A DNA stretch of 64,000 nucleotides from JANMZO01 sp963763135 (GTDB lineage: Bacteria; Actinomycetota; Acidimicrobiia; Acidimicrobiales; JANYDT01), in assembly GCA_963763135.1 (NCBI GenBank), contig CAVXNJ010000003.1, forward strand, positions 310,001 through 374,000, written 5' to 3'. Positions 18,428 through 30,062 of the stretch are shown here, piece after piece. The position numbers and the translations under genes are program-made. Position 1 is the stretch's first letter. The number at the start of each line of letters is the position of its first letter. The notes beneath the pieces are model-generated. The model had not been told where the DNA came from, ran no database searches, and worked only from the letters and a program-made list of their open reading frames with translations.

Positions 18428-19434
18428 TCGGCCCGCAGGCCTCGAACGATGGTCTTCGTGACCTCGCCGGACATCGCGTACGGGGAATACAACGACAGAC
18501 GGTCAACGGCTCCCGAGTATCGACGCAGCAGTTCCGGCGCCACCTTGTCGGGTTCGGCGACAACTGCGAACGCTTCAAGGACCTCGTCGTCGAGCACTTC
18601 GCCCATCTCTTTCCACTTGCCCTCTTTGGAAAGCCCGTTCAACTGGTCCTGCAAGGATCCCCAGCCGTGAAGCTCCAGAACACCGCGATAGGCGGGCGTG
18701 GATCCGTAGAACGCGATTTGCGCCTTCGTCCCGGCTTTGGCGGCATCGAGTTCGGCTTCGTCTCGACCGGTCACGATGAACGACGGAAGGCTGATCTCGA
18801 ATGAGTCGCGGTTTCGACCGCTCTTCGCCATACCCGTTTCAAGCGCCGGGATCGTGGTCTCCTTGAGGTAACGCTCGGTCGTGAAACCGTGCGCCAGGAA
18901 CCCGTCGCAGACCTCACCAGCGACCTGAGTCATGAGTTCACCAACGCCGGCCAGGAACACCTTTGGCGTTCCGTAGGGGTTCGGGCCGGGGTTGAAGAAC
19001 GGCGACATCAATGTGTGCGTGTAGAACTCGCCCCGGAACGCCAACTTGGTGCCGTTGTTCCAGCAGTCCCAGATGGCCTGCATGGCAAGCACGAACTCGC
19101 GCATCCGTGCCGCAGGCGAACTCCACGGCATCGAGAATCGCTTCTCGATGTGCGGCTTGATCTGCGACCCGAGGCCCAACACCATGCGACCCTTTGAGAG
19201 CCAGTGAATGTCGTTGGCCTGTACCGCAGTGGTCATCGGGTTACGGGCGAACGCCACGGCGATGCTCGTGCCGAGCTGAATCTTCTCCGTTGAGGTCGCC
19301 GCGAGCGTCAGAAGCGTGAACGGATCATGGCTGGTTTCGGCCGCCCACGCTCCGTCGTAGCCATCGAGTTCGGCCTGGCGAGCACCTTCGGCCGAGCGGG
19401 TCCAGTCATTTCCGATTCCACCATCTACGAGCAT
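18424..19434 (-). CDS. LLM-class F420-dependent oxidoreductase
   Basis: A 336-residue luciferase-like monooxygenase-fold protein. Visible family features are ELDGYDGAWAAETSHDPF, the LGTSIAVAFARNPM strand, the LGLGSQIKPHIEKRF segment and the conserved PKVFLAGVGE stretch. Actinobacterial members with this pattern (TIGR03617 group) use coenzyme F420 to oxidise or reduce small molecules; the substrate is unknown. The start at 19434 is supported by a TAAGGT box seven bases upstream. It is translationally coupled to the CAP-domain gene downstream. Confidence 0.88.
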   Translation of the reverse strand: MLVDGGIGNDWTRSAEGARQAELDGYDGAWAAETSHDPFTLLTLAATSTEKIQLGTSIAVAFARNPMTTAVQANDIHWLSKGRMVLGLGSQIKPHIEKRFSMPWSSPAARMREFVLAMQAIWDCWNNGTKLAFRGEFYTHTLMSPFFNPGPNPYGTPKVFLAGVGELMTQVAGEVCDGFLAHGFTTERYLKETTIPALETGMAKSGRNRDSFEISLPSFIVTGRDEAELDAAKAGTKAQIAFYGSTPAYRGVLELHGWGSLQDQLNGLSKEGKWKEMGEVLDDEVLEAFAVVAEPDKVAPELLRRYSGAVDRLSLYSPYAMSGEVTKTIVRGLRAD

Positions 19435-19441
19435 GGGCGAA

Positions 19442-19447
19442 ACCTTA
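19442..19447 (-). promoter_or_regulatory. TANNNT box for the LLM oxidoreductase operon
   Basis: TAAGGT on the minus strand ends seven bases before the ATG at 19434. Confidence 0.45.
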
Positions 19448-19543
19448 ACCGCGTCCAGCCAAAATTTCCCGGTCGGTCCATCCGCAATGGTGGACGGGGG
19501 CGAGGAGCTACGCGCCGGGTCGATGGCCGGAGCGTGACTGCGT

Positions 19544-20569
19544 TTAGTCGCTCACGCGTACCAGGTAGCGGCCACGCGCTCCGCCGGCCTTCACGGTCGT
19601 GAGAGCGGCGTCGAGCCCGGAAAGACCGATTTCAGTGACGAGTTCGTCGTCGATCCCGGAGGGGCGCAGATCGGTTGCGCACCGGTGCCAGATCGCTCGG
19701 CGTAGATCCATGTTGATGTTGACCGAGTCGATACCCAGCAGGGCCACGTTGCGCAGAATGAATGGCAACACCGTCGTGTTGAGCGTCGCTCCTCCGGTCA
19801 GACCAGAGGCGGCGACCGCTCCACTGTGCTTGAGGGAGCGCAGAACGTAGGCAAGGGTGGAGCCGCCGACACAGTCGACCGCGGCCGCCCAGCGTTCCTT
19901 TTCAAGCGGACGGGCGCTCTCGGCCGAGGTCTCGGCGCGGTCGATGACTTCCGATGCGCCGATTCCCTTCAAAAACTCGTGCTCGCTGGCTTTACCGGTG
20001 CTGGCGACAACCTCAAAGCCCAGTTGGGCCAAGATGCTCACCGCAGCGGAACCAACACCGCCGGTTGCACCGGTGACAAGTACGGGTCCGGTACCGCTCG
20101 TGATCCCGAAGTGTTGGAGGGCATGAATCGACTGGGCCGCCGTGAACCCTGCGGTTCCGATGGCCATCGCCTGACGTAGGGTCAGGCCCGCCGGCAGTGG
20201 AACGACCGTGGATGCCTGCAGACGGCAGTACTGCGCATAGGCCCCGTGGCGACCGGTGCCGATGTCATAACCATGCGCGATCACGAGATCGCCCACCTTG
20301 AAATCGGTGGTGCCGTTTACCTCGACGACTTCACCGCCGACATCGACGCCCGGAACCAGCGGGGAGATTCGCGCCACACCGCCGCCGGGGGTGCACGCCA
20401 GCGCGTCTTTGAAGTTGACGCTCGACCACTGCACACGAACCGTGACTTCGCCGGCTGGGAGATCGCTCGCGGCCAACTCTCCGACTTCGCGCACGGCGAG
20501 GTTCGCGTCGCCTTCGCCTGGCTTGTTGGTGACGAGAAATGCCGGAAACGAGGCAGGTACGGCAGACAT
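19544..20569 (-). CDS. acuI: Zinc-independent MDR-family reductase, AcuI/YhdH-like (acrylyl-CoA reductase group)
   Basis: A 341-residue quinone-oxidoreductase-like enzyme. The N-terminal GroES-like domain contains SSVNFKDALA and PGVDVGGEV. The Rossmann domain has VTGATGGVGSAA. The C-terminal part carries the AcuI/YhdH features LLGIDSVNI and LDAALTTVKAGGARGRYLV. AcuI reduces acryloyl-CoA to propionyl-CoA with NADPH and protects against reactive acrylyl compounds. A ribosome site (AAAGGAAC) precedes the ATG. The subfamily call is from the tail motif, and the exact substrate is inferred. Confidence 0.82.
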   Translation of the reverse strand: MSAVPASFPAFLVTNKPGEGDANLAVREVGELAASDLPAGEVTVRVQWSSVNFKDALACTPGGGVARISPLVPGVDVGGEVVEVNGTTDFKVGDLVIAHGYDIGTGRHGAYAQYCRLQASTVVPLPAGLTLRQAMAIGTAGFTAAQSIHALQHFGITSGTGPVLVTGATGGVGSAAVSILAQLGFEVVASTGKASEHEFLKGIGASEVIDRAETSAESARPLEKERWAAAVDCVGGSTLAYVLRSLKHSGAVAASGLTGGATLNTTVLPFILRNVALLGIDSVNINMDLRRAIWHRCATDLRPSGIDDELVTEIGLSGLDAALTTVKAGGARGRYLVRVSD

Positions 20570-20668
20570 GGGTTCCTTTGTTCTTTTCGTTGTTCTGGGG
20601 GATGCGTTCGGTGTTACTCGATGGACGGCAGCGGACCCGGGCGGAGCGCCGCCATCGACGGCGAGGTG

Positions 20669-21556
20669 TTACTGGTCTCGGAGAAACTGTTCGAGTTCGG
20701 CCGCGAGTTCGTCGGCGCTCGGCAGCTTTCCAAGATCGACAGGTTCGGGTCGACCGACGCGCATGTTGCTCTCGGAATCGACCTGCTGTTCCAGTTGGCG
20801 GACCATCTCGACGTGATCGGGGTTGCCGGCCACAAGCGCTTCGATCTGCGAGATCGCCTGCTTGCCAGCACGGCGGAGGTCTTCGGTGTCGATGACGAGG
20901 CCGGTGAGCCGCGCTGCGCAGTCGAGAATCGCTGCGGCCGCTCCCGGGTAGGGCATAGCGGCCGCGTAGTGCGGCACTCGGGCCCAAACGCCGACGGCCG
21001 GTCTGTCTATGTCGGCGAACGCCCGCTCGATCGCGGCCTGCATTCCGCCAGGAATCTCGAAGCTGGCCTCGATGAAACCGACCTGGGCTGCCAGGTCCGG
21101 CGTGGTGGCGGTGGTGCTCAACGTGATCGGTCGGGTGTGGGGTGCCGGGGCCGGGAACGCACCGAAGCCGACACACATCCGCACATCAAGGGACCGGACC
21201 ACTTCGGTCAATGCGGCGAGGAACGCCTTCCAGCGGTGGTCCGGCTCGGGACCCGTCAGCACCAGGATGTCCTGGCCGGCACGGTCGCGCCCGTGGCGAA
21301 TCTGCAGCCTCGGCCATTTGAGTCCGGTGTTGACGCCGTTGATGAGGGTCATCGTCGGCCGACGAGCCCGCATGTCGACGAGCTCATCGCAATCGAAGGA
21401 GACCAAACGCTCCGTGCGGATCTGGGACTTGAGCGTGCCCATCGCCGTTTGCGCCCCGAATCCGGCATCGATCCACCCGTCGAGGGCGACGAACAACACG
21501 GGTTCTCGAAGTGATTCCGGGGGGTCGTTCTCCCAAATAAGAAGCGGGTGGGTCAT
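20669..21556 (-). CDS. PAC2 family protein (proteasome-assembly-chaperone-like)
   Basis: A 295-residue cytoplasmic protein with the PAC2 pattern: LFVALDGWIDAGFGAQTA, RARRPTM, DILVLTGPEPDHRWKAF and the GVWARVPHYAAAMPYPGA segment, followed by a helical C-terminus (SADELAAELEQFL). PAC2 proteins in Actinomycetota accompany 20S proteasomes but their biochemical role is largely unproven. The gene is co-oriented with the AcuI-like gene 100 bp downstream and the phosphotransferase gene 80 bp upstream. Confidence 0.85.
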   Translation of the reverse strand: MTHPLLIWENDPPESLREPVLFVALDGWIDAGFGAQTAMGTLKSQIRTERLVSFDCDELVDMRARRPTMTLINGVNTGLKWPRLQIRHGRDRAGQDILVLTGPEPDHRWKAFLAALTEVVRSLDVRMCVGFGAFPAPAPHTRPITLSTTATTPDLAAQVGFIEASFEIPGGMQAAIERAFADIDRPAVGVWARVPHYAAAMPYPGAAAAILDCAARLTGLVIDTEDLRRAGKQAISQIEALVAGNPDHVEMVRQLEQQVDSESNMRVGRPEPVDLGKLPSADELAAELEQFLRDQ

Positions 21557-21635
21557 CGTTTTCTGCCTTCAGACGCGAACTCAGACAGTACCGCTTTGTT
21601 TCGCAGACGCGAACTGAACACGGGTAGCCCGGTCA

Positions 21636-22685
21636 TTACGCCTGACCCGCGAGCAGGGTGGAAGCCGTCTGGGCCAGGTTGGTGACCTGGGCGTCGTAGG
21701 ACGAGAAGTCGAAGCCGTCGTTGCCCATCGCTCCCGACGCGTAGCGGGTGTAAACGCCATCGAGAATGCACGCGAGCTTCCAGTAGCCGAAGGCGATGTA
21801 GAAGTCGATGTTCGAGAGATCCCGCGATGACCGGGCCTGATACGTCTGGATCAGTTCCGCCCGCTTGGCAAAGCCGGGCGCAACCGTCGCCGCCGCGCCG
21901 AGAGGAGGGTTGGGGTCGGAAGATTCCGGCCAGTAGACCATGAGAAGCCCCAGGTCCGCGAGCGGGTCGCCGAGCGTGCAGATTTCCCAGTCGAGTACGG
22001 CGAGGATGTTGCCGTCGGCATCGACCATCGTGTTGTCGAGGCGGTAGTCGCCGTGGACGATGCTCACGCCCTGCTGGGGCGGAATTCGCTGCGACAGGAT
22101 TTCGTACACCTCGTCGACCGCGGGGACCTCACGGAGCTTGGACTGGCTGAACTGACGATGCCAACGCTTGAGTTGGCGTTCGATGTACCCCTCGTGTTTT
22201 CCGAGTTCGCCGAGTCCGACAGCGTTTACGTCGAGTTCGTGCAGGTCGGCCAGCACGTTGACGATGTTGCGGCTCACCGCGCCCCGGGCGTCGAGCGTCA
22301 GCGGATCGGCATCCTCGGCGGTGCGCAGAATCAGTCCGTCAACGAAGCCCATCACGTAAAACGGGTGCTCCGTCACGGATTCATCAGTGCACATACCAAG
22401 AGCGGGTGCGACCGGCACCACGGTCGAGCCGAGAGCGGAGATGATCCGATACTCGCGGCCCATATCGTGGGCTGAGGGGAGAAGGTGTCCGAGCGGCGGG
22501 CGACGAAGCACGAATGCGTTCCCGGCCGCATCGTCGACCCGGTACGTGAGATTGGAGCGGCCGCCCGCCACCAGGGTGAACGTCAGCGGCCCCCGGCAAC
22601 CGGGGATATTCGCCTCACACCAGGCTGTCACCTCCGCTACGCGAATGCCGGAGGGGTCAGAGTGAACTTGCGTCGCGTCAGCCAT
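21636..22685 (-). CDS. Phosphotransferase-family protein (APH/choline-kinase fold)
   Basis: A 349-residue kinase-like protein. The nucleotide-binding region contains GRSNLTYRVDDAAGN and FVLRRPP. The catalytic loop is SIVHGDYRLDNTM, and the metal-binding segment is VLDWEICTLGDPLADLG. This is the APH subgroup that in Actinomycetota is usually linked to acyl-CoA dehydrogenases, as in human ACAD10/11, where it phosphorylates 4-hydroxyacyl-CoA. Whether that applies here is inference; three acyl-CoA dehydrogenase genes lie elsewhere in the window but none is adjacent. A TAGGGT box eight bases upstream supports the start at 22685. Confidence 0.85.
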   Translation of the reverse strand: MADATQVHSDPSGIRVAEVTAWCEANIPGCRGPLTFTLVAGGRSNLTYRVDDAAGNAFVLRRPPLGHLLPSAHDMGREYRIISALGSTVVPVAPALGMCTDESVTEHPFYVMGFVDGLILRTAEDADPLTLDARGAVSRNIVNVLADLHELDVNAVGLGELGKHEGYIERQLKRWHRQFSQSKLREVPAVDEVYEILSQRIPPQQGVSIVHGDYRLDNTMVDADGNILAVLDWEICTLGDPLADLGLLMVYWPESSDPNPPLGAAATVAPGFAKRAELIQTYQARSSRDLSNIDFYIAFGYWKLACILDGVYTRYASGAMGNDGFDFSSYDAQVTNLAQTASTLLAGQA

Positions 22686-22693
22686 ACGTCTTC

Positions 22694-22699
22694 ACCCTA
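22694..22699 (-). promoter_or_regulatory. TANNNT box for the phosphotransferase gene
   Basis: TAGGGT on the minus strand ends eight bases before the ATG at 22685. It diverges from the thioredoxin promoter about 85 bp away. Confidence 0.4.
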
Positions 22700-22783
22700 A
22701 CTGGCGAATGGCGCGCTTTACGATCTGAGCCGGTGAGCGCCGGTGAACGCCGTGGTACGACGGTTTGGTGGAAGTTGGAGCGG

Positions 22784-22789
22784 TAAGCT
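22784..22789 (+). promoter_or_regulatory. TANNNT box for the thioredoxin-TPR gene
   Basis: TAAGCT ends seven bases before the ATG at 22797. Confidence 0.45.
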
Positions 22790-22796
22790 CGATCTC

Positions 22797-23514
22797 ATGG
22801 CCTATGTAGATGTCACCGATGCAATGTTCGAAGCTGAAGTAGTTGCGAAGTCGGCCGAAGTGCCCGTGGTTGTGGATCTTTGGGCCCCGTGGTGCGGTCC
22901 TTGTCGCACACTGGGTCCGCTCATCGAGCGGGTGATCGATGCGACCGAGGGTCGCGTGGTGCTGGTCAAAGTGAACGTCGATGAGAACCCACGTATCTCC
23001 CAGGCGTTCCAGGTGCAGTCGATTCCCGCGCGTGTTCGCGATCAAGGACCGAAAAGTCATCGACTCGTTTGTCGGTGCCATCCCCGAACCCCAGATCAAG
23101 GCGTGGGTGTCGAAGTTCGCTCCCCCGAAGAGTGCGGCGGAGACGCTCATCGATCAGGGGTTGGCGCTCGGTCAACGGGATTTGCTGGAGCAGGCACTGG
23201 AGCTCGAGCCGGGCAACGCCCACGGTGTCGTGGCCCTCGCCGAGCGGATGGTGGCCGACGGCGAAAACGAGGCGGCCCTTGCCCTTCTGGCTCGAATCCC
23301 CGAAACCGCCGAGGTGACGCGGGTTGCGGCGCTCGCGCGCATCGGTACCCCCGCCGACTCGGCACAGGAACTGCTGGTCGAATTGGAGTCGCTGCTTCCG
23401 CAGGTCAAAGCCGACGAGGTGGCCCGGCAACGGTATATCGACCTTCTCGAAGTGATGGCCGACGACCCCAGAGTGCCGGCGCTCCGACGCAAACTCACCG
23501 CGCAGCTTTTCTGA
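22797..23514 (+). CDS. Thioredoxin with C-terminal TPR-like domain (CnoX/YbbN-like), one frameshift
   Basis: The N-terminal thioredoxin domain carries the redox motif WCGPC (residues 32-36) and runs through VKVNVDENPRISQAFQVQSIPA. There the frame breaks near 23030: one extra base in CCCGCGCGTG separates IPA from VFAIKDRKVIDSFVG. The corrected protein is 238 residues. Its second half is helical with TPR-like repeats (QALELEPGNAHGVVALAERM), as in YbbN/CnoX co-chaperones that hold and reduce unfolded proteins. The gene stands alone and is divergent from the phosphotransferase gene. Confidence 0.87.
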
Positions 23515-23715
23515 CCCGCCTTTCTGACGCGGCTTTCACCCATCCGATGTTCAGCTGAAGGCGGGAATCTCCGTGTTTGCCGAAGTTTCTGGCGCGTTAC
23601 ATCTCGGTTCGGCGGGCTGACGTCGATCGCATCGGAAGCTGCGTGCAGTAACGTAAGGGGCTTCTCAAAGCTGAATCCGACCGACGTTCCGATACCAAAA
23701 CTGAGGTGAATCCAC

Positions 23716-24069
23716 ATGGCCAGACCCGTTCGAAACGAAGACTACTGGTTGTGGATCGGCGGGCCTGTGCCGCGCCACGCTGCGGGTATCACACTCGGGT
23801 CCCTCGTCATCGTTCGGGCCGAAACGGTCACGTCTTCGAGTTTCGATGAACTGTTGCGCCACGAACACGTGCATGTCGCGCAATGGCGTCGACACGGCAC
23901 GATTCGCTTCCTGTTTCGCTACGTCGGGTCGTATCTTGCGAGCCGGTGCAAGGGCTACGACCACCACAGTGCGTACCGACGCATTCCCTTTGAAGTAGAG
24001 GCGCGCTGGCTTGCTCGAAGCCGGCCGGGAAGCGATGCGCACCCACGCTCGATGAGTTCGTTGAGCTGA
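23716..24069 (+). CDS. Small DUF4157-like protein with HExxH-type motif
   Basis: A 117-residue protein with the segment LLRHEHVHVAQWRRHG, which contains the zinc-binding pattern HExxH, and the downstream helical stretch IPFEVEARWLA where Glu could be a third ligand. This resembles the HELTHVxQ core of DUF4157 proteins. It has no signal peptide. A short ribosome site (GAGG) precedes the ATG. The protein is too short for a complete known metalloprotease, so protease activity is only a guess; it may be a metal-binding relic or a minimal domain. Confidence 0.6.
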   Translation: MARPVRNEDYWLWIGGPVPRHAAGITLGSLVIVRAETVTSSSFDELLRHEHVHVAQWRRHGTIRFLFRYVGSYLASRCKGYDHHSAYRRIPFEVEARWLARSRPGSDAHPRSMSSLS

Positions 24070-24225
24070 GGCTCGCCAACTCCCAACGGAGCGGTGCACT
24101 CGCGAGTTGCCTCCCCTCTGCGGACACGTGTGTCCGTACACTTCACCCCTTCCCCTTGACGGCCGTGATCTGACCGGCGCAAACGTTGGCGCGCCCGGTG
24201 GTGCGTCAGCGCATGAGGGGGATAG

Positions 24226-25187
24226 ATGGAGTTTCAGCGGCCGCCGTTGCGCGACTCATTATCCGATCGTTTGCGAGACAACCTCGCGACACGTCTGCTC
24301 CAGTGGCGGCTTGCGGCACGGCGACGCATCCGCTCCACAACACCCGAGGCGGCGCCACGCCGAACTGACGAACTCAACGACCAGACGCCACGCTCCACGA
24401 GGAGGCAGACGGCGGGCGACGAACACTCGCTTTCAACGGGTGGATCCGTCGATGCGGTTGACTCGGCGTCGATCGTTGGTCGCTTCGATCGGGGAACCGC
24501 TCCATCGCCGTCAGGGCGTTGGCGGTATCCACTTACCGTCGTGGTGGGGGTGGGTCTCGGATTCGTTGCCGCCAACATACTGTCGGCGCGACAACCCGGT
24601 TCGGTAGAAACCTTGGCCGCGACGGATGCCAAGAGCAGCGAGACGTCCGGAGGTGCGGCTCCTGTCGCCGAGCTGCCGATCATCACAGGACCGGCCCGCT
24701 CATCGACGACCACCACCACGGTGCTGATTGTCGTGCACGCAGCGGGGGCCTTTCGCCGACCCGGTGTGTATGTGTTTCCATTCGGCGCCAGGGTTGATGA
24801 TTTGGTGGCGGCCGCCGGGGGAGTGAATCCTGGAGCCCAGACCGACGTGTTGAATCTGGCCGCACCCTTGGCCGACGGGCAACGGATTTGGGTTCCGATA
24901 CGCGGTCAGCCGATTCCAACCGTCGCGCCCGTTGATATTGCACCAGCGGTAACGCCCGGCCCGGCATCAGCTGGCGGAGCGACCGCCGGCCGAACCGGGG
25001 CGGTTATCAACTTGAACACCGCAACCGTGGAGCAACTTGATTCGCTGCCCGGAATCGGCCCGTCGACGGCCGCGGCGATCGTGGAGTATCGAACCGCCCA
25101 CCAGGCGTTTCGGAGCATCGCGGAGTTGCTGAATGTCCGTGGAATCGGCGAGGCCAAATTGGCGGCATTGAAGGCGAAGGTCACGCT

Positions 25188-25191
<4 letters not shown>
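24226..25191 (+). CDS. comEA: ComEA-like DNA-uptake protein (SLBB plus helix-hairpin-helix)
   Basis: A 321-residue membrane-anchored protein. A basic N-terminal region of about 100 residues precedes one membrane helix (YPLTVVVGVGLGFVAANIL). An SLBB domain follows (HAAGAFRRPGVYVFPFGARVDDLV, about 165-225) and a C-terminal helix-hairpin-helix domain (INLNTATVEQLDSLPGIG and LLNVRGIGEAKLA). ComEA binds incoming double-stranded DNA for natural transformation. A purine-rich GGGGGATAG site precedes the ATG. Its stop overlaps the comEC start (GTGA), so the two are translationally coupled. Confidence 0.92.
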
Positions 25192-27224
<2,033 letters not shown>

Positions 27225-27233
27225 CCTTGCTCC

Positions 27234-28229
27234 ATGGCTCGTGGATCGTCTCCTGCGTTTTCGCCGGTTCTGCTGGTGCGGGGCGACGACCCTTCGTTGC
27301 GCAGCGCCGAGGTGCGCAAGCAGATCCATATCGCAGCCGGCGACGAAGATCTTTCGCTCGGCCTCGATGATTTCGCCACCGACGACTACGACCTCGCCGC
27401 CGCGGTCGATGCCGCCCAGACCCCGCCGATGTTCACCTCACGTCGAGTTGTCGTGGCTCGGGAGATCGGGCGATTCTCTACCGAACAGGTTGAGCCGCTG
27501 CTCAGCTACCTGACGGCACCGAGTCCAACCACGACGCTGATTCTCGTAGCCGGCGGTGGACAGATCAGCCGCAAGCTGCTCGACGCAGTCAAGAAGACCG
27601 GTGATCTGATCGAAACCGGCGTGCCGACCGGAAAGGCCCGTCAGGCGTGGTTGACGGAGCGTTTGAGTGGCGGACCAGTTCGTCTGGATGCTCGGGCGAC
27701 CAACCGGTTGGCCGAGCATTTGGGCGATGATCTCAGCCGCATCGACGGCATCTTGACCGTCCTTGCCGCAGTGCACGGCGATGGAGCAAGGATCAGCGCC
27801 GACGAACTGGAGCCGTTCCTCGGATCAGCCGGTTCGGGGGCTCCGTGGGACCTCACCGATGCCATCGACAAGGGCGACATCACCGCTGCACTCTCACAAC
27901 TCGGACGCAATCTCGGCGCCGGTGAGCGTCACCCGTTGCAGGTCATGGCGTCGTTGCAGGCGCATTTCGGGCGCATGCTCCGACTCGATGGGTCGGGCGC
28001 CCGCGACGAGAACGAAGCCGCGGCGATGCTCGGAATGACCGGAAGCACGTTCCCCGCGAAGAAGGCCCTGACCCAGGCCCGCAAACTGGGTGGCGAGAAC
28101 ATCCGCAAAGCCATTTCGCTGTTGGCGGCGGCCGACATGGATCTCCGCGGCGTGCGCGATCTTCCGGGTGACACCGTGATGGAACTGCTCGTCGCTCGGC
28201 TCACCCGGCTGGCGACCTCGCGCCGCTGA
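27234..28229 (+). CDS. holA: DNA polymerase III, delta subunit
   Basis: A 331-residue AAA+-fold protein of the clamp-loader complex, which opens the beta sliding clamp. Recognisable parts are VLLVRGDDPSLRSAEVRK near the start, MFTSRRVVVAREIG, the LAEHLGDDLSRIDGIL segment and the C-terminal PLQVMASLQAHFGRMLRLDG collar region. Actinobacterial holA is commonly found directly after comEC, as here, with ten bases between them. It ends at a long bidirectional hairpin. Confidence 0.9.
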   Translation: MARGSSPAFSPVLLVRGDDPSLRSAEVRKQIHIAAGDEDLSLGLDDFATDDYDLAAAVDAAQTPPMFTSRRVVVAREIGRFSTEQVEPLLSYLTAPSPTTTLILVAGGGQISRKLLDAVKKTGDLIETGVPTGKARQAWLTERLSGGPVRLDARATNRLAEHLGDDLSRIDGILTVLAAVHGDGARISADELEPFLGSAGSGAPWDLTDAIDKGDITAALSQLGRNLGAGERHPLQVMASLQAHFGRMLRLDGSGARDENEAAAMLGMTGSTFPAKKALTQARKLGGENIRKAISLLAAADMDLRGVRDLPGDTVMELLVARLTRLATSRR

Positions 28230-28239
28230 ATTCCTCGCA

Positions 28240-28286
28240 CTCCGGAGCCGAAAACCACCACCGTGGTGTGGTTTTCGACTCCGGAG
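28240..28286. terminator. Long bidirectional terminator hairpin
   Basis: CTCCGGAG-C-CGAAAACCAC pairs with GTGGTTTTCG-A-CTCCGGAG, with one mismatch, and the CACCGTGGT between them can fold further. It separates the convergent holA and acyl-CoA dehydrogenase genes. Confidence 0.85.
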
Positions 28287-28322
28287 CAGCGGAAATCTCC
28301 CGAGGTGGGAGTGAATGGCGAC

Positions 28323-29567
28323 CTACTTGCGACCGAAGCCGAAGAGGTTCTGCGCCACCTTGCGCATTTGAATTTCCTCGGCCCCTTCGGTGATCCGGTA
28401 GCGGCGGTGGTGACGGTAGATGTGCTCAAAGGGCATGTGTCGCGAGTACCCGACGCCGCCGCAGGTCTGCATGGCGCGGTCCGCTGCTTCGCAGGCGAGG
28501 CGGTTTGCTCGGTAGTTGCACATGGCCACCAAATGAGTCACTTCCATGTGGTGCTTCTGATCGAGCATCCAGGCCGTGTAGCGGATCAGCTGACGCAACA
28601 TGGCCGCTTCGGAATGCAGTTCGACGAGCGGGAACTGGATGCCCTGGTTTGTCGACAGCTTCTTGCCCCAGGTGACGCGCGAGTTCGCGTACGCGACGGC
28701 CTCGTTGATGCAGTACTGCCCGGCACCGAGCGACGATGCCGCCTGGCGAATCCGGTTTTCGTGCACGAAGTGCTGGGCCAGGTCCAGGCCGTGGTCGACC
28801 CGGCCGAACAGTGCTTCGGGGCCGACCCGAACGTCAGCCATCGACACTTCCGCGTGGTCCGTGGGCATGTTGAACGTCCACCAGAAGAACTCGACCTTGA
28901 AGCCGGGGGAGTTGGTCGGCACCAGGAAGGCGGATATACCGATCGGATCGCCTGGCCTGCCGGAGGTGCGGGCGAAGATGATGTCGTGGGTCGCGTGGTG
29001 GAGGCCGGAGTTCCAGCGCTTCATACCGTTGATGACCCATTCCTCACCGTCACGTTCGGCGGTGGTTTCTAGGAACGTCGCGTCGGAACCGTGGTTCGGT
29101 TCGGTGAGACCGAAGGCGAGACGTTTCGTCCCGTCGAGGAATCCGGGCATCCACTCGGCTTTCTGGGCCTCGGTGCCGAAGTCGCGCATCATGAGCACGG
29201 TCGGGAAGTTTCCGACGATCGAGCTTTCGTTCTGGAGGTCGTTGTGCAGACCGAGACCCTTCGAGGCGAAGTGCTCCCGGATGATCGCCATCGTCAGGTT
29301 CGACGCCCCGCGGCCGCCGTATTCGACCGGGAGGGCCAGGCGGAGGTAACCGGCCTGGTCGGCGCGTCGACGCATTTCTTTGAGTAGATCCTCCCAGTCC
29401 TGTCGCGGGGTTCCTCCGGCCTCGTAGTCGGTTCGGGCGAACTCTCGACGGTGGTCGAAGAACCGGATGTTGTCGTTTTCCTGTTCAAGCGGTTTGATTT
29501 CTTTCTCGATGAAGGCATCGAGTTCGTCAAGGAGCGCTTGTGTTTCGGCGGGGATAGCGAAGTCCAT
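28323..29567 (-). CDS. Acyl-CoA dehydrogenase
   Basis: A 414-residue FAD-dependent enzyme that introduces the alpha,beta double bond in acyl-CoA. Visible features are FGLTEPNHGSDATFLETTA (FAD/substrate loop), VINGMKRWNSG and the C-terminal CGGVGYSRHMPFEHIYR with ITEGAEEIQM, where the Glu after the Thr fits the catalytic base. Length is normal. I chose the ATG at 29567; a TTG four codons upstream is less likely. It is convergent with holA and downstream of the rpsT terminator. The chain-length preference cannot be told from the sequence. Confidence 0.9.
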   Translation of the reverse strand: MDFAIPAETQALLDELDAFIEKEIKPLEQENDNIRFFDHRREFARTDYEAGGTPRQDWEDLLKEMRRRADQAGYLRLALPVEYGGRGASNLTMAIIREHFASKGLGLHNDLQNESSIVGNFPTVLMMRDFGTEAQKAEWMPGFLDGTKRLAFGLTEPNHGSDATFLETTAERDGEEWVINGMKRWNSGLHHATHDIIFARTSGRPGDPIGISAFLVPTNSPGFKVEFFWWTFNMPTDHAEVSMADVRVGPEALFGRVDHGLDLAQHFVHENRIRQAASSLGAGQYCINEAVAYANSRVTWGKKLSTNQGIQFPLVELHSEAAMLRQLIRYTAWMLDQKHHMEVTHLVAMCNYRANRLACEAADRAMQTCGGVGYSRHMPFEHIYRHHRRYRITEGAEEIQMRKVAQNLFGFGRK

Positions 29568-29666
29568 GCGGCCAGTCAATCAACTGACTGGTCACAAGTC
29601 ACGTTGAGGGAACATGTTCACAGAGGGTGCTCGCCCCAATTGAACACGCGAGCGAAACGGCAAACA

Positions 29667-29697
29667 AAAAGCCTCCAGGCCGAGGCCGGAGGCTTTT
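29667..29697 (-). terminator. Rho-independent terminator of rpsT
   Basis: On the minus strand AAAAGCCTCC pairs with GGAGGCTTTT around an 11-base loop and is followed by a T-run. It lies about 90 bp past the rpsT stop. Confidence 0.85.
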
Positions 29698-29789
29698 GCG
29701 AGTTTGCCCTGATGCACAGGTCAAACGCTACGGAAGCGTTTTGGAGATGCTGACTATCTACTGCCGGGCAGAGGCCGCGGCATTGTGTG

Positions 29790-30062
29790 TCAGTTACTGC
29801 TGAGCTTGGCGATGCGGATCGCCAATTTCGACTTGCGGTTCGCAGCCTGGTTCTTGTGAATGACACCCTTGGCCGCTGCCTTGTCGAGGCGCTTGACGGC
29901 GAGACGGAGGGCTTCGACGCTTGCTTCGCTCCCCGGTTCAGCGGTCGAAATCTTGACTGCGGTCTTGATCCGCGTCTTCAGTTCGCTGCGAACAGCCTTG
30001 TTGCGCTCCTGCGCCTTGGCGTTGGTGAGAATGCGCTTCTTTTGGCTTTTGATGTTTGCCAC
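29790..30062 (-). CDS. rpsT: 30S ribosomal protein S20
   Basis: A 90-residue basic protein with the S20 pattern MANIKSQKKRILTNAKAQERN at its start and GVIHKNQAANRKSKLAIRI near its end. S20 binds the 5' domain and helix 44 of 16S rRNA. A GGAAAT ribosome site precedes the ATG. It is divergent from lepA across a 256-bp region, and ends at the terminator at 29667-29697. The comEC-holA-rpsT-lepA order is typical of actinomycetes, although an acyl-CoA dehydrogenase gene lies between holA and rpsT here. Confidence 0.97.
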   Translation of the reverse strand: MANIKSQKKRILTNAKAQERNKAVRSELKTRIKTAVKISTAEPGSEASVEALRLAVKRLDKAAAKGVIHKNQAANRKSKLAIRIAKLSSN